DNA from: Locusta migratoria
Taxonomy: Eukaryota; Arthropoda; Insecta; Orthoptera; Acrididae
Direction: 5' to 3'
Assembly (NCBI GenBank): GCA_026315105.1
Contig: CM048744.1
Location: 656,707,676 to 656,771,675 of the forward strand
DNA length: 64,000 nucleotides
Below, piece after piece: positions 21,630-32,046 of this stretch. A program made the translations under genes and the position numbers. Each line of letters begins with the position of its first letter. Within the stretch, counting starts at the first letter, position 1. Under the pieces are notes generated by a model. That model was given only the letters and a program-made list of their open reading frames with translations. It did not search any database and had not been told where the DNA came from.

Positions 21630-21790
21630 TGGTGACCACTGAATCCGAATAGCGTGCTAGACAGCGCACCGGCATAGTAACTTGGAGAAATGGGTCGAAT
21701 CCCGGCCCGGTACATATTTTAAACTTTCCCCATTGATGTAAATCAGTGGTCGCTAGCAGCTGATGTCCTGAGATTCTGTGTGTCTTGAAA
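21630..21790 (+). mobile_element. tRNA-derived SINE, unclassified
   Basis: A tRNA-like B box with a strong stem is present (gggtcgaatcccggcccggt, 21691-21710) after an A-box-like GCGTGCTAGACAGCGCACC. The body ATTTTAAACTTTCCCCATTG and GTCCTGAGATTCTGTG follows. The 3' end is not defined. Confidence 0.55.
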
Positions 21791-21814
21791 ACTGGAGTGA
21801 TTTTCGGAATCTAT

Positions 21815-22065
21815 AAAAGGTAAAGCAGTCAACAATCCGAGGATTGGTTTGAACACCACAGTGCTTTACTAGGCATGGTCCTGCTTGGAGGTGGTATGCC
21901 GTTGCCTTCCTCCGACCTTCGAACTGACTTTCCCATCCAGTTATAGGGGGACCTACAGTTTAACACGGTGCTACTCGGCATTTTTCACACGAGCAACACT
22001 GCCAGAGTTGAAAGAAGTGGAAAGTGACAGATAAAAATCCTAGGACCTGGCGGGAATCTATACGA
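21815..22065 (-). mobile_element. SINE family E, antisense, head truncated
   Basis: The plus strand shows GTCAACAATCCGAGGATTGG, CACAGTGCTTTACTAGGCAT and GTTGCCTTCCTCCGACCTTC. This is the complement of the complete family E copy at 55270-55533. The tRNA-like head survives only as CCTAGGACCTGGCGGG at the right edge. Confidence 0.85.
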
Positions 22066-23277
22066 ACTGTAAAACAGAACATATAGGTGAGAAACCTCAT
22101 TTCTACAAATAACAGAAATACAACTAGAAATTTTCACACACAAGGAAAAAATACCTGTTTTATATTCTCAATGAACAAACAGATTTAAAAGATAAACATT
22201 ATTTAGAGAACTTTATTGAAATTTTGGAAAAGGAAAACGGATAAAAATTTCACACAAGAACAAGAAACGATGTTTTTTTCTGCCATTGTATTATTCATGT
22301 CACACGAGTACACTCTCTGACTGGCACAGATATATTTTACTGTAAACATAAAGGATCAATAGAGTAAACAGTGTCTATATCGGTAAAAAAAAGTTAATGA
22401 GATAAAACGTGACTATACCGTCTTGTCACAAAAAGACACCATCTGTAATATGCTTTATGGACGTCAGGCCAACTTAAACGTAAGTGAATTTGTAATGAAA
22501 AAAAGTTTTATACAACACTGAATATTGTAAACGTAGGTAATTATTTTATTAAACATCACCAGGTCCACTTGAAAATGGCATAAGCCGAAACAAGCTTGTA
22601 GTGAAGTCAATTTGCACAAGCTGAATAAATGTTGTTAGCAGCAAACTTGGATTTCTATATTAGGATATAAAAGTTGTGTTCTTTGTAGTTTTTTCGTTTG
22701 ATGCTTATTTGGCCCGGTTCACTATAAATGGAACACCCTGTATAGCAGAACGCTGGACGCTCTCATCAGTTCCGTACGACTCAACTGACGGTGGCTAGCA
22801 GGTGTCTGGCCGAAATATCGTGTGATGTATTAGACGACGACCGGCTGCATATCCGAAACTACTATGAACATATCTGTTATAGTAGAAAACACACAATAAT
22901 TTGCCTAAAAGATGTTTTTATAATACACGTTCGTATTCTGGAACTATTTTCTGTTGCATCATCAGTCTAATTGCATCTAAACAGTGGAAAGCTGCTGTCA
23001 ACGGTAGTAGGAACACATTATGCCTCTCGTTTTATAGTTTGGAGAATATCTGAAGAAATAGAAAAACCATTACTACACTTCATTACTAATTTGAAGAAAA
23101 ATTACCGTTGAAATTATATACAGAATGACAAACAGAGATACTTTCTGCAATATATTAGGCATAATTCAAAGATACTGTCCCATTCTTCAAATGGGAGAAA
23201 TTTGGTGAGCGTATTGTGAAGATATATGTACGTAGTATTTTGAAAATATAGTTTCGAGAAAAAGGAGAAAAAAATGT
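22066..23277. other. AT-rich DNA with Penelope-type end fragments
   Basis: 22556-22640 contains TTGAAAATGGCATAAGCCGA then AACAAG. 22805-22860 contains TCTGGCCGAAATATCGTGTG. Both resemble the end motif of the Penelope-like copy at 26566-27592. A common transposon-end sequence, GGAACACCCTGTATA, is at 22730. No gene was recognised. Confidence 0.45.
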
Positions 23278-23770
23278 TCACAGTGTTTTTGACTCGCCGG
23301 ATGCCTCAACATTCCAGTGGCATAATCTTTCTGGCCAACTGGTTCTGTATCCGCTGCAGGATTTTTCCGGAGTCTTTCCTAACTCTTTAGTGGTCGATTC
23401 CGCAGCCGTTTCAGCTTCAACTAGTCGCTGATGATCTATGGCAGTCAGAGCAGCTATCATGTTATTTCTTTGCTGGATGCATAATTTGTTCATTAGTTTT
23501 GTTCTTCTAATTACACCATTATTGACACAGATTACAGCATCCACCATACCTATTTTGAGTACTGTCCGTCCAACAAACACTGTTTTCGGCACTCGTTGCC
23601 ACACGCAGCTGACGAAACTCTCATAAGGGTTTTGTGTACGCCATCTAGACATATGCTGAGTAATTTTTTTATCTGCAAATTCCCTGCATAGTGGCTTTAT
23701 TGTTTCTATGACTGTGGCAGGCATGGAATGTTTGTGGTGATATTCCTTGCCCGAAGCATCAGCGTGGCTA
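23278..23770 (-). pseudogene. Mutator-like transposase, C-terminal part (probable)
   Basis: An open frame (23278-23724, extended upstream in frame as EYHHKHSMPATVIE) carries features I associate with the C-terminal region of animal Mutator-like transposases. These are TIKPLCREFADKKITQH, then TQNPYESFVSCVWQRVPKTV, FVGRTVLKIGMVDAVI and a lysine-rich tail ending ESKTL. The rest of the transposase is missing. The 148-codon frame is intact, so decay is recent or the frame was retained. A related piece with similar downstream text is at 52410-52975. Confidence 0.55.
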
Positions 23771-24981
23771 GCGTACAGCGTACAAAGAGCGTTTAAGACT
23801 ATAATAATTATTTAATAGTAAATAAACCATACATTTTTCGAAACGGGAGAAATTCGTCTTTCATATGAAGGCAGTTGTTTCGATTTTTGAGGCATTATCA
23901 CTTCTAGATCCCCTTAATAAGCTGCCGCAAGAACTCAAAAATACTAATCCACGGAATTTGAAGACTAAGCTGACGAGCTTCCTCATGGCTCACGCTTTCT
24001 TTTCTTTTGAGCAATTCCTGGAAAAAGTAAAAAAATTACACTAATTTCTATGTTACACTGATGGTTGTATTTACTTATGTTTAGGCCTGTCGTGTGCATA
24101 GAACTGGTGTACGTTTCACGTCATCTTTTACTGATCTTCTGTTACAGTCTGATGTACTGACTCGATCCATGATCACGGAGATTTGCCGCTCAGTTTTGTC
24201 CCGTGAAAAATGATAATACAAATAAATACTACAATGAATGTCGTGGCCGTGTCTGGTGTCCGACAATAATAAAGTAAGAGGACCATGCGTCCATTACCCT
24301 GCAATGTTTTGACAGTTTCTTTTACAGATTACAACTAAAACATATCGTTTCTTTATCTTCAATACAAGCCATTTGTTGTTTCACGTTTCTCGTTCGTGTA
24401 ATAGCACAGTGTACATATATACGGGATACTCATTGCTGGGACAGTTGTTACCAACTGACAGTTGCAACGGCACTAGCGCTCCTAGCGGTGGGCAAGTCGC
24501 CGAATGAGTGATGTTTTTTGTAATTATTTGTGTACGTAATTGATGAAATACTATAATTTTAGTGTTACAAGCATTATTTACATATCAAGAGACATACAAA
24601 ATACGGAAATTAATGTAAAACACATGAACTTAACTGATTCAGTGCTATAACAACGAGATTCGTCATGAACCAATACTTACGAATATGTGTATATTTGCAG
24701 TTTATTTGCTGAAACTAAGTAGAATATAAACTTACGAGAAACATAACTTTCTATAATGGTAAGTTTTTACTGTAAAAAAGTGTTTTTTGACACGTATCAA
24801 TCGGTATGAAGTAGCACATGATTCGTACATTTTAGACTTCACTCGTCTTTTATTTTGAATATGATTACTTTAGCTTAAGAAGACTATGTCTTGCAGATTC
24901 TTGCCTTTTGTGGTTCAGACGTAGCAACAATTGTGCATTTGTGTTTTTCTTTGTTGAAAACAGTTCGATTGCTTTTGTCCG

Positions 24982-25017
<36 letters not shown>

Positions 25018-26020
25018 TTAGACGTCTGTGACGTTTTTGCGTGAGCTACAGTTGTGTTGGTTGATTTGGTACGTTAAATACTGTAGTTATTGCATTTTAT
25101 ATTCGTTTCCTACGTTCCACGATCACCGATTTCACTGAAATTGTAGTGACGAAACGTTGACTTTCTTGACTAGAAAAACGACGTCTTTCTAGCAAAGGGC
25201 ACGTCTTCTGGTGTTTTCTAGCCATTTTCCTGTTTTTAATAATAAATAAAATTATTCAGTAAAACCTATAGGACACAAGATAATTGTAAATAAACCGTAC
25301 TGCAGTGTACTATTTTCTACCTTGGCAGGTATCTTAGGAAACCTAAGAAAGAGAAGGGTGAATCTAGTTTTAAGTTATTACCTATATTAAGACACAACAT
25401 ACGTTTCCTAATGTAAAAACTATGTTAAAATTAAAATAAACAATAGTATTCGCACTCCTCACATGTCATATTCAGAAATGTAGCTTGCCGGCCGCTTGGA
25501 GTGCTGCTGTCACAGTTTATAACAAAAAAATTTGTGAGTGTCGTGACTGTGAATGTTAGACTGTGGTAATACTCTAGTGTAAAGTGTCGAGTATTAAACA
25601 TACGTACTCCTTCCAGAAGCTCTGTAGCAGATCTGGAACTTTCTGTCACATCATAAATAGATCATAACTTCAGAAATCGGAGATGTATTTGAAAGACATA
25701 AGTTTTGTAAGCCATGCAGCTATATCCAATATGTCAAAAGCTAGAGATTTGCTGCTTCTTAATGTGTATCAATCTGCTTTATGTACGCCAAGACAAAGTA
25801 AGACAACTATAATTGTAAAATCTACATATTTCTCACACCCTTAAATATGAATGTTTGTGTTTGTGCCTTACATCTACTGCTGAATGGAAACAAAAGCAAG
25901 TACAAAACCATTCAGTGGCTACACAGATGCATAGCCCATATTCACTTTTTCAGTCTACATATAATGACATATTTCATTACAGAAGAGGATGTTAAAAGGA
26001 ATAATCATAACGAATTACAT
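23771..26020. other. AT-rich low-copy DNA with TTA microsatellite
   Basis: No gene was recognised over 2.2 kb. 24985-25018 is a TTA trinucleotide run. A GC-richer fragment, GCACTAGCGCTCCTAGCGGT (24470-24489), looks like part of a dispersed element. Small frames show no domains. Confidence 0.5.
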
Positions 26021-26027
26021 CTAATAT

Positions 26028-26255
26028 TTAGGGTTAAAAATCAACAATACGTTTTTGTTCTAGTAATTTATGTTTATTTACGAAGTAGTTTTCTGCTTAT
26101 TAGACCATCTTCGGGTAAACATTTGACAGGTGTCGACAAAAACGCTAGTGCTTATGTCGACGGCGATCAAACGTATACCTAATGAGCCGGAAACCGGCTA
26201 GTACATAAACATAAATTAGTAGAACAAAAACATATTGTTTGTTTTCAACCCCAAT
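26028..26255. mobile_element. Short inverted-repeat element with Penelope-like centre
   Basis: Arms GTTTTTGTTCTAGTAATTTA (26050-26069) and TAAATTAGTAGAACAAAAAC (26212-26231) are inverted copies, extending outward with lower identity to about 50 bp. The centre holds ACCATCTTCGGGTAAACATT and ACCTAATGAGCCGGAAACCG. These resemble ends of Penelope-like elements. Confidence 0.6.
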
Positions 26256-26366
26256 TATGGAATTGTTCCACCACTAAGTGACGGAAAAATCCATTTGTAA
26301 CATCTGATATTGTTTAATGTATATTGATCAATAATTGAATGATAGATTTCATTTGTTTCCTTTAGT

Positions 26367-26560
26367 TACACCGAAGAGCCAAGGAAACTGGTGCACCTGC
26401 TTAAAAGCGTGTAGAGCCCTGTCAACACGACGTGGCGTGGACTCTACTAACGTCTGAAGAACTGCTGGAGAAAACTGACACCAAGACTTCTGCACGACTG
26501 TCGCTAAATCCGTAAGACTAGGTGGAGATCTTCGCCAAACATCCCAAATACACTCAATAG
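26367..26560 (-). pseudogene. Tc1-like transposase, C-terminal block
   Basis: It reads KTIECIWDVWRRSPPSLTDL, then VVQKSWCQFSPAVLQTLVES and TPRRVDRAL. The Glu of IECIW corresponds to the third acidic residue of the DDE triad in this family (inference by alignment to the IEHIWD signature). The frame runs on into the adjoining Penelope-like DNA (to 26681), creating an artificial fusion frame. Confidence 0.8.
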
Positions 26561-26565
26561 TTTTT

Positions 26566-27592
26566 TCCATAAAATCTCGGGCGAACTGCTGGATGTCCGT
26601 AACTTCTTGCCACGATATTTCGGCGCAGAGTCTTCTGGCCATCTTCAGGTGAGTACCGCCGAAGTACTGGCGAAGACGCACTGAGCTGTGCTATTTATGC
26701 CCAATTCAGCCGACATTGCGCATGCGCGTACCTAACGTGCGCGTTCACTACAGCTAAGTACGCTGCACCGAGCGCCCTCCGTGATGGAGGCTTGCCGTTT
26801 CGAAATCAGATCGATTATCATCGTCATTCAGTTGCAGGAAACTACGCCGACTACGAAGTTTTTCAATGACAGGATTCCATGCAGCATTTATTTGGAAACC
26901 GCTGTCTCGATTGATAAGAGTCTCACTGTCAGACAATCTTATTTCCACAGCTTCATTAATAATTGAGCTCCAAAAGTTTGATGTGTGGGCCATAATTTTC
27001 GTTTCATTGTATTTCATTGAATGACCTGTGGAAATACAATGTTCGGCGATTGCGGATTTGGTGGGTTAGAAGTAGCCGAGTATGACGCTGATGTTACACG
27101 ATGCGGTCCTGCACAGTGCGCGTCGTCTGCCCTATGTATGACTTGCTGCACTCGCACGGAATCCTGTAAACACCTGCTTTACGCAGCTCCAGATCGTCTT
27201 TGACAGAACCCAACAGCGATGAAATTTTAGGAGTAGGGCAAAAGATGACTCTTACTTTATGCTTTTTTAGTATTCTGCCTATCTGCGATGAAATGGTCCC
27301 AATATATGGGAGAAACGCAGTCGATTTGAAAAACTTCGTAGTCGGCGTAGTTTCCTGCAACTGAATGACGATGATAATCGATCTGATATCGAAACGGCAA
27401 GCCTCCACCACAGAGGGCGCTCGGAGCAGCGTACTTAGCTGTAGTGCACGCGCACGCTAGGTACGCGCATGCGCAATGTCGGCTGAATTGGGCATAAATA
27501 GCACAGCTCAGTGCGTCTTCGCCAGTACTTCGGCGGTACTCACCTGAAGATGGCCAAAAAACTCTGCGCCGAAAGTTACGGACATCCGGCAG
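26566..27592 (-). mobile_element. Penelope-like retroelement fragment with inverted arms
   Basis: It replaces the middle of the Tc1-like transposase. Inner part: GIY-YIG endonuclease coding on the minus strand. Outer arms: 26588-26863 and 27340-27592 are inverted copies of about 230-250 bp, more than 90% identical over most of their length, sharing CATCTTCAGGTGAGTACCGC and TGCGCATGCGCGTACCTA. The left arm is the natural 3' part of the element. The right arm is an inverted duplicate fused directly to the 5' truncation point. Inverted or tandem end copies are a known property of Penelope-like elements. The reverse-transcriptase domain is absent. Confidence 0.8.
26754..27411 (-). pseudogene. GIY-YIG endonuclease region of the Penelope-like element
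   Basis: The minus strand encodes TAFLPYIGTISSQIGRILKK and PTPKISSLLGSVKDDLELRK. GVYRIPCECSKSYIGQT follows, matching the GIY and YIG motifs with the Cys pair typical of Penelope-like elements. The frame stops at 27094-27096. It resumes shifted as AIAEHCISTGHSMKYNETKI and NRDSGFQINAAWNPVIEKLR (26850-27050). The endonuclease would nick target DNA in retrotransposition; the frameshift makes this copy inactive. Confidence 0.82.
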
Positions 27593-27593
27593 C

Positions 27594-27948
27594 TTGGAAA
27601 GTCGCCTGCTGACATGCAGGGTCCATGGATTCCTGACGCTGTCTGCATACCCGCACACGTCCTTCCGCTCGATACAGTTGGAAACCAGACTCGTCAGACC
27701 AGCCAACATGTTTACAGTCAGCAAGAGACCAGTTTCGTTGCCTGGCCAGGCGAGATGTAAAGATCGTGTCGTGCAGTCGGCAAGGATACAAAAACCAAAG
27801 CCCTTATCAATGATGTTTCGTTGAATGGTTGCACGACGACACTTGTTGATGCGCGGGCATTGAAATCCGCAGCAGTTGGCAGAAGGGCCGCATTTCTGTC
27901 ACTTTGAACGATACCCTTCAGTCGTCGTTGGTCCCATTCTTGAAGGAT
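27594..27948 (-). pseudogene. Tc1-like transposase, central block
   Basis: The frame from 27948 reads RKDILQEWDQRRLKGIVQSD, then AADFNARASTSVVVQ. After a frameshift comes RNWSLADCKHVGWSDESGFQ and LYRAEGRVRVCRQ, where SDES holds the first catalytic Asp. The block ends in ACQQATFQA at the Penelope-like junction. The 5' neighbour of this block lies beyond the LINE insertion at 27959-29072. Confidence 0.85.
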
Positions 27949-29056
27949 GTCTTTCCGGATGTCTTTAAGAAAAGGCAAACCAACATTTGTAGCTTTTGTA
28001 GATTTGGAGAAGGCTTTTGACATTGTTGATTGGAATAAACTCTTTCAAGTTCTGAAACAAGCAGGAGTAAAATATAGGGAGCGTAAGGTTATTTACAACT
28101 TGTACAAAAACCAGACAGCGATTGTCAGAGTTGAAGAGCAGGAAAGGGATGCAGTGGTTGGAAAGGGAGTAAGAAAGGGTTGTAGCCTTTCTCCAATGTT
28201 ATTCAATTTGTACATTGAGCAAGCTATAAAGGAAAGCAAGGAGAAATTTGGTGAGGGAATTAAAGTTCAGGGGGAAGAATTAAAAACATTGCGTTTCGCC
28301 GACGACATAGTAATTCTTTCAGAGACAGCAAAGGACCTGGAGGAGCAATTGAACGGAATGGACAGTGTGCTGAAAGGTGCATATAAGATGAACATTAACA
28401 AGAGCAAAACTAGGATAATGGAGTGCAGTCTAAGAAAATCAGGTGATGCTGAAGGAATTAGATTAGGTAACGAAGCAATAAAGGAGGTAGATCAGTTTTG
28501 TTACTTGGGCAGTAAAATAACAAATGATGGTCGCAGTACAGAGGATATAACATGCAGAATGTCAATGGGTAAAAAAGCGTTCTTGAAAAAGAGAAATCTG
28601 TTAACGTCGAATATTGATTTAAGCCTAAGGAAGTCTTTTCTGAAGGCATTTGTATGGAGTGTTGCCTTGTATGGAAGTGAAACATGGACGATAAACAGTG
28701 CGAACAGGAAGAGGATTGAGGCTTTTGAAATGTGGTGCTACAGAATGCTGAAGATTAGGTGGGTGGATCGCGTAACTAATGAGGAGGTACTGAACAGAAT
28801 TGGGGAGAAAACAAATTTCTGGCATACCTTGACTAAAAGAAGGGATAGATTGGTAAGGCACATTCTTAGATATCAAGGAATTGTGAATTTAGTGTTGGAG
28901 GGAAGTGTGTGGGGTAAAAACCGCAGAGGAAGACCAAGAGATGGATACAGCAAGCAGATTCAGACAGATGTAGGTTGCCGTTCTTACGTGGAGATGAAGA
29001 GGCTTGCTCAGGATAGGGTATTGTGGAGAGCTGCATCCAACCAGTCTCCGGACTGA
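27947..29056 (+). CDS. LINE reverse transcriptase, uninterrupted C-terminal 369-codon ORF
   Basis: This is RNA-directed DNA polymerase coding from a non-LTR retrotransposon. Motif A is FVDLEKAFD (residues 17-25), motif B GCSLSPMLFN (from residue 78) and motif C FADD (residues 117-120). YLGSKITNDGRS and LYGSETWTI mark the thumb region. The C-terminal part has WCYRMLKIRW, DRVTNEEVL and NFWHTLTKRRDRLVRHILRY. Full-length relatives are about 1000 residues, so the endonuclease and fingers are missing. The first ATG and next three codons (27947-27958) come from the Tc1-like target, not from the LINE, so it is not a natural start. Enzymatic function is unlikely, although motifs A to C look intact. 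Confidence 0.9.
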   Translation: MSFRMSLRKGKPTFVAFVDLEKAFDIVDWNKLFQVLKQAGVKYRERKVIYNLYKNQTAIVRVEEQERDAVVGKGVRKGCSLSPMLFNLYIEQAIKESKEKFGEGIKVQGEELKTLRFADDIVILSETAKDLEEQLNGMDSVLKGAYKMNINKSKTRIMECSLRKSGDAEGIRLGNEAIKEVDQFCYLGSKITNDGRSTEDITCRMSMGKKAFLKKRNLLTSNIDLSLRKSFLKAFVWSVALYGSETWTINSANRKRIEAFEMWCYRMLKIRWVDRVTNEEVLNRIGEKTNFWHTLTKRRDRLVRHILRYQGIVNLVLEGSVWGKNRRGRPRDGYSKQIQTDVGCRSYVEMKRLAQDRVLWRAASNQSPD

Positions 29057-29072
29057 AGACCACAACAACAAC
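27959..29072 (+). mobile_element. 5'-truncated LINE insertion with exact target duplication
   Basis: A perfect 10-bp duplication, gtctttccgg (27949-27958 and 29073-29082), flanks the insertion. The target is the minus-strand Tc1-like transposase, here entered in the opposite direction. The 3' end is GAAGACCACAACAACAAC, a CAA-repeat tail instead of poly(A). Only the reverse-transcriptase part onward is present; the endonuclease and 5' region are lost. The lack of internal stops makes this one of the youngest insertions in the window. Confidence 0.93.
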
Positions 29073-29082
29073 GTCTTTCCGG

Positions 29083-29288
29083 TCGCATTGATGTCGGAGA
29101 TTCGGTGTTTCACCGGATTCCCGATATTCACTGTGGACCTGTGAAATGGTCGTGCGGAAAAATGTCCACGCCATTGCTACGTCGGACATGCTGTGTCCCT
29201 TCTGTATAAGACCGCAATCAAACTCACTCAAATCGTGATAACCTGCCATTATAGCAGCAGTAACCGATCTGACGCCTGCGCCACACAT
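29083..29288 (-). pseudogene. Tc1-like transposase, N-terminal block
   Basis: It reads VTAAIMAGYHDLSEFDCGLI, then MSDVAMAWTFFRTTISQVHS and EYRESGETPNLRHQCDRKDV, the paired helix-turn-helix DNA-binding region of Tc1-type transposases. It breaks at the LINE junction (29083) and continues in 27594-27948. Confidence 0.85.
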
Positions 29289-29377
29289 CTGTTGTCTAAC
29301 ATAGGAGTTGACGAACGCAGCACTCTCCTCTTGCTGTTTATATATCTTTGTACCATTTTCTTTGGCGCTTCAGTGCA

Positions 29378-31011
29378 AGTACATAATTTACTATTTCAAC
29401 TAGTTTGGTGAAATGCTTTAAATTTCTCCATTTTAATGAATAACCTCTGAAACAATGTAAATACAGCCAACAGCTCATTTTTTATAATGTAACTAGACGA
29501 ATTTTCATCATGCATTGAAAGTTTTCTGAAGTGTGATTCATTTTAATTGTTTACAGATTGTGAATTCGTGTGCTTCCTTATAACAAGTGCGTATGTCAAA
29601 ACAGCAACAGAAGAAGACTGCATACCAGAAATATCTTGATGGAGAAGATGCTGTTAAATGCAGCTTTATTTAATTATACTGTACTGCAAACGCAGTATTT
29701 AATTTTTAATATGTTAAACGAACTACAAGATAGTCAGTGCACACAGAAGGCATTAGAGAACGGCAACCGAAGAGGTTTTCATGGTGGTATCTCAATAACA
29801 GAACAGTTTACGCGCTACTAGTAAGATAAAATATACCGTAGAAGAGCTGTGCAATGTGCATACTGGACTGGAAGAGTATATTGTTACATGAAGTTTTAAA
29901 TTATTACAATTATTCATGCATTATTATTATGTTGACGATTTGTGAAAAAACGCCAGAGACACGTTTTACCACCGTAATAATGATTTGAAAAAATACAGTT
30001 GTCGTTAAATGATTTAACAGTAACACACTGATTACTTTCTACATGCATATTAACAAAACAAGTAATTAAAACTGAAATTCAATGACACAAAAATTAACTG
30101 AATATAAAAAAGACGCGAAGAGTAGCTGTAATGGAAAGAATTCACCATGTACTTGAAATTACAATGCGGGATCTAAGAAAAGAGCCTGTTTTAGAATACT
30201 GTACATTGAAACGGCACGAATTTCAACTATGCAACTGTTGTCTACACAGTAAGGCAGTTTACAGTCTGGTTATAAGAGAAACAAAATTCCTCTTTTCAAA
30301 CTAGTGGTGCACCTAATTTCAGAATATATATTACAACGAACCAGAGCCGACAGGACGGTTAAAACAGGTTTTACATGTTATATAGCACTACCTTAGACGA
30401 TAAATCCGTTCTGCATATACAAAGTTTTAATTCATCTCTGACGAGTCTGAACACACAAGCATAGTAAACCCATGTTGTTAATTAGCGACAGGAAAAGAGA
30501 GATCAGACGTAAAATAAACCCAATTCTTCCTTCATTTATATCATAGCGGAAATAGAACTGTAATATATCGATTAATTTATTGATTGATCCCTGTTTTCCC
30601 GGGCCTATTTTATCAACGATCGCTCCTGCACAACCGCCAAAAAATGGATTCAAACGGAAACTACATTGCTAACTTGTAATATAACTTCTTCGTTTGCTGA
30701 AAAGAGCATAGCCAAGTTGATGCATTACACAAACTAAAGTTATAAATTATTCTATGATATAATACGATTTTCTTATTATAAGAATTCGTTTCATACCTGC
30801 CGAACAGTAATGGGCAAAGCTGATACTAAGAGATAGTGGTCCAGTGTAATTAACCTTTCTGTACTTGATAGGGCCCACGTGACACTTGGAGTGATAGTGG
30901 CTAGGTGTGTGTGTGTGTGTACATCATTTTTCAAATAGTTTAGATCTTCTGCCAATGAATTACAGCGTTACTTTCAAATAATCTACGAGGCTTGCTAGTA
31001 TTAATCTCCAA
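29378..31011. other. AT-rich low-copy DNA
   Basis: No domain-bearing frames, RNA genes or SINEs were recognised over 1.6 kb. A short GTGTGTGTGTGTGTG run is at about 30905. Confidence 0.5.
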
Positions 31012-31022
31012 GAACATTTATT

Positions 31023-31221
31023 CAAATGTGCAAATGTTTGTAGAACTTATGGGAATTAACTACGGGGTCATCAGTCCCTAAGCTTACAATCTACTTATGA
31101 ACTAGCTAAGACTAAGGACGGCACAAATATCCATGCCCGAGGAGGGATTCGAACCTTCGACCGTAGTGACCGTGCAGACCGTGACTGGAGCTCCTCAGTC
31201 CCCTCGGCCACCGCGGCCGGC
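31023..31221 (-). mobile_element. SINE family A, complete
   Basis: A minus-strand copy is flanked by gaacatttatt (31012-31022) and gaacgtttatt (31222-31232), an 11-bp duplication with one mismatch. Head and tail are both complete. Confidence 0.94.
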
Positions 31222-31232
31222 GAACGTTTATT

Positions 31233-31623
31233 TGACGCTAGTTATACCCAACTACGCTTCACTGAAGCTGAGTCAGATATGAAATGAATGGAAAATCAAA
31301 TAATACTTGAAAACATGTAAGTAACGAGACAAATTCTTCAAATTTGCGTTGCTACTGACAATATGGAATGAAAGGACGCTCAGAAATAAATATGTATTCT
31401 CACAAAATGTATTAATTTGTTTACATTAGACCGATTATCTAGATCATGCGACTTATAATTGCCGTATTCTACCCCCTCTCTCTGGCCACTTTCTCTGTAC
31501 CTTTTCAAAATGAAGAAATTACAAATTAGGAGCTAACTTACAGAAAACTAAGTGAAGTGACAACGCCAATAAACGTCACTTACAAACTTCGTTTCTACGA
31601 TGTTTGATTTCCACTGCTAACAA
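31233..31623. other. Low-copy DNA
   Basis: Nothing was recognised. Confidence 0.5.
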
Positions 31624-31642
31624 CATCATCTTTCTCAAAATG

Positions 31643-31848
31643 GCCGGCCGCGATGGCCGCGGGCACTGAGGCGCTTCAGTCACGGTCTGCACGGCCACTA
31701 CGGTCGGGGGTTCGAATCCCATCTCGGGCATGGATATTTGTGCCGTCCTTAGTCTTAGTTAGTTCATAAGTAGTTTGTAAGTTTAGGGACTGATGATCCC
31801 GTAGTTAAGTCCCATAAGCTTAACAAACATTTGAACATTTTTTTTCTG
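31643..31848 (+). mobile_element. SINE family A, sense member of a tail-to-tail pair
   Basis: Full length, starting GCCGGCCGCGATGGCCGCGG and ending AACATTTTTTTTCTG. Short flanking aaaatg copies (31637-31642 and 31849-31854) suggest it inserted into the tail of the antisense SINE next to it. Confidence 0.9.
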
Positions 31849-32046
31849 AAAATGTTCAAATGTTTCTTAAGCTTATGGGACTTAACTACGGGATCATCAG
31901 TCCCTAAACTTACAAACTACTTATGAACTACTTACGAACTAGGACGGCACAAATATCTATGCACGAGGGGGGATTCGAACCCCCGACCGTAGTGGCCGTG
32001 CAGACCGTGACTGGAGCGCCTCAGTCCCGGCGGCCACCGTGGCCGG
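31849..32046 (-). mobile_element. SINE family A, antisense member of a tail-to-tail pair
   Basis: This is a full antisense copy. Its 12-bp target duplication catcatctttct lies at 31624-31635 and 32047-32058, outside the sense SINE. It therefore inserted first and was then entered by the sense copy. Together they form an almost spacer-free ~200-bp inverted repeat. Confidence 0.92.

Larger units (their letters stand above)
26367..29377 (-). mobile_element. Tc1-like transposon carrying two later insertions
   Basis: Terminal inverted repeats TACACCGAAGAGCCAAGGAA (left) and TTTCTTTGGCGCTTCAGTGC (right) enclose a minus-strand Tc1-type transposase in three blocks. The N-terminus is at 29083-29288 (AGYHDLSEFDCGLI, ISQVHSEYRESG), the centre at 27594-27948 and the C-terminus at 26367-26560. 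A Penelope-like fragment replaces part of the catalytic core, and a LINE interrupts the N-terminal third. The element without its guests would be about 0.9 kb plus the lost core, against about 1.3 kb for a complete relative. Confidence 0.88.

Noticed and set aside
26349..26681. 110-codon frame joining Tc1-like and Penelope-like text
   Set aside because: Artificial fusion across the insertion boundary near 26566; only the Tc1-like part is a real protein remnant.
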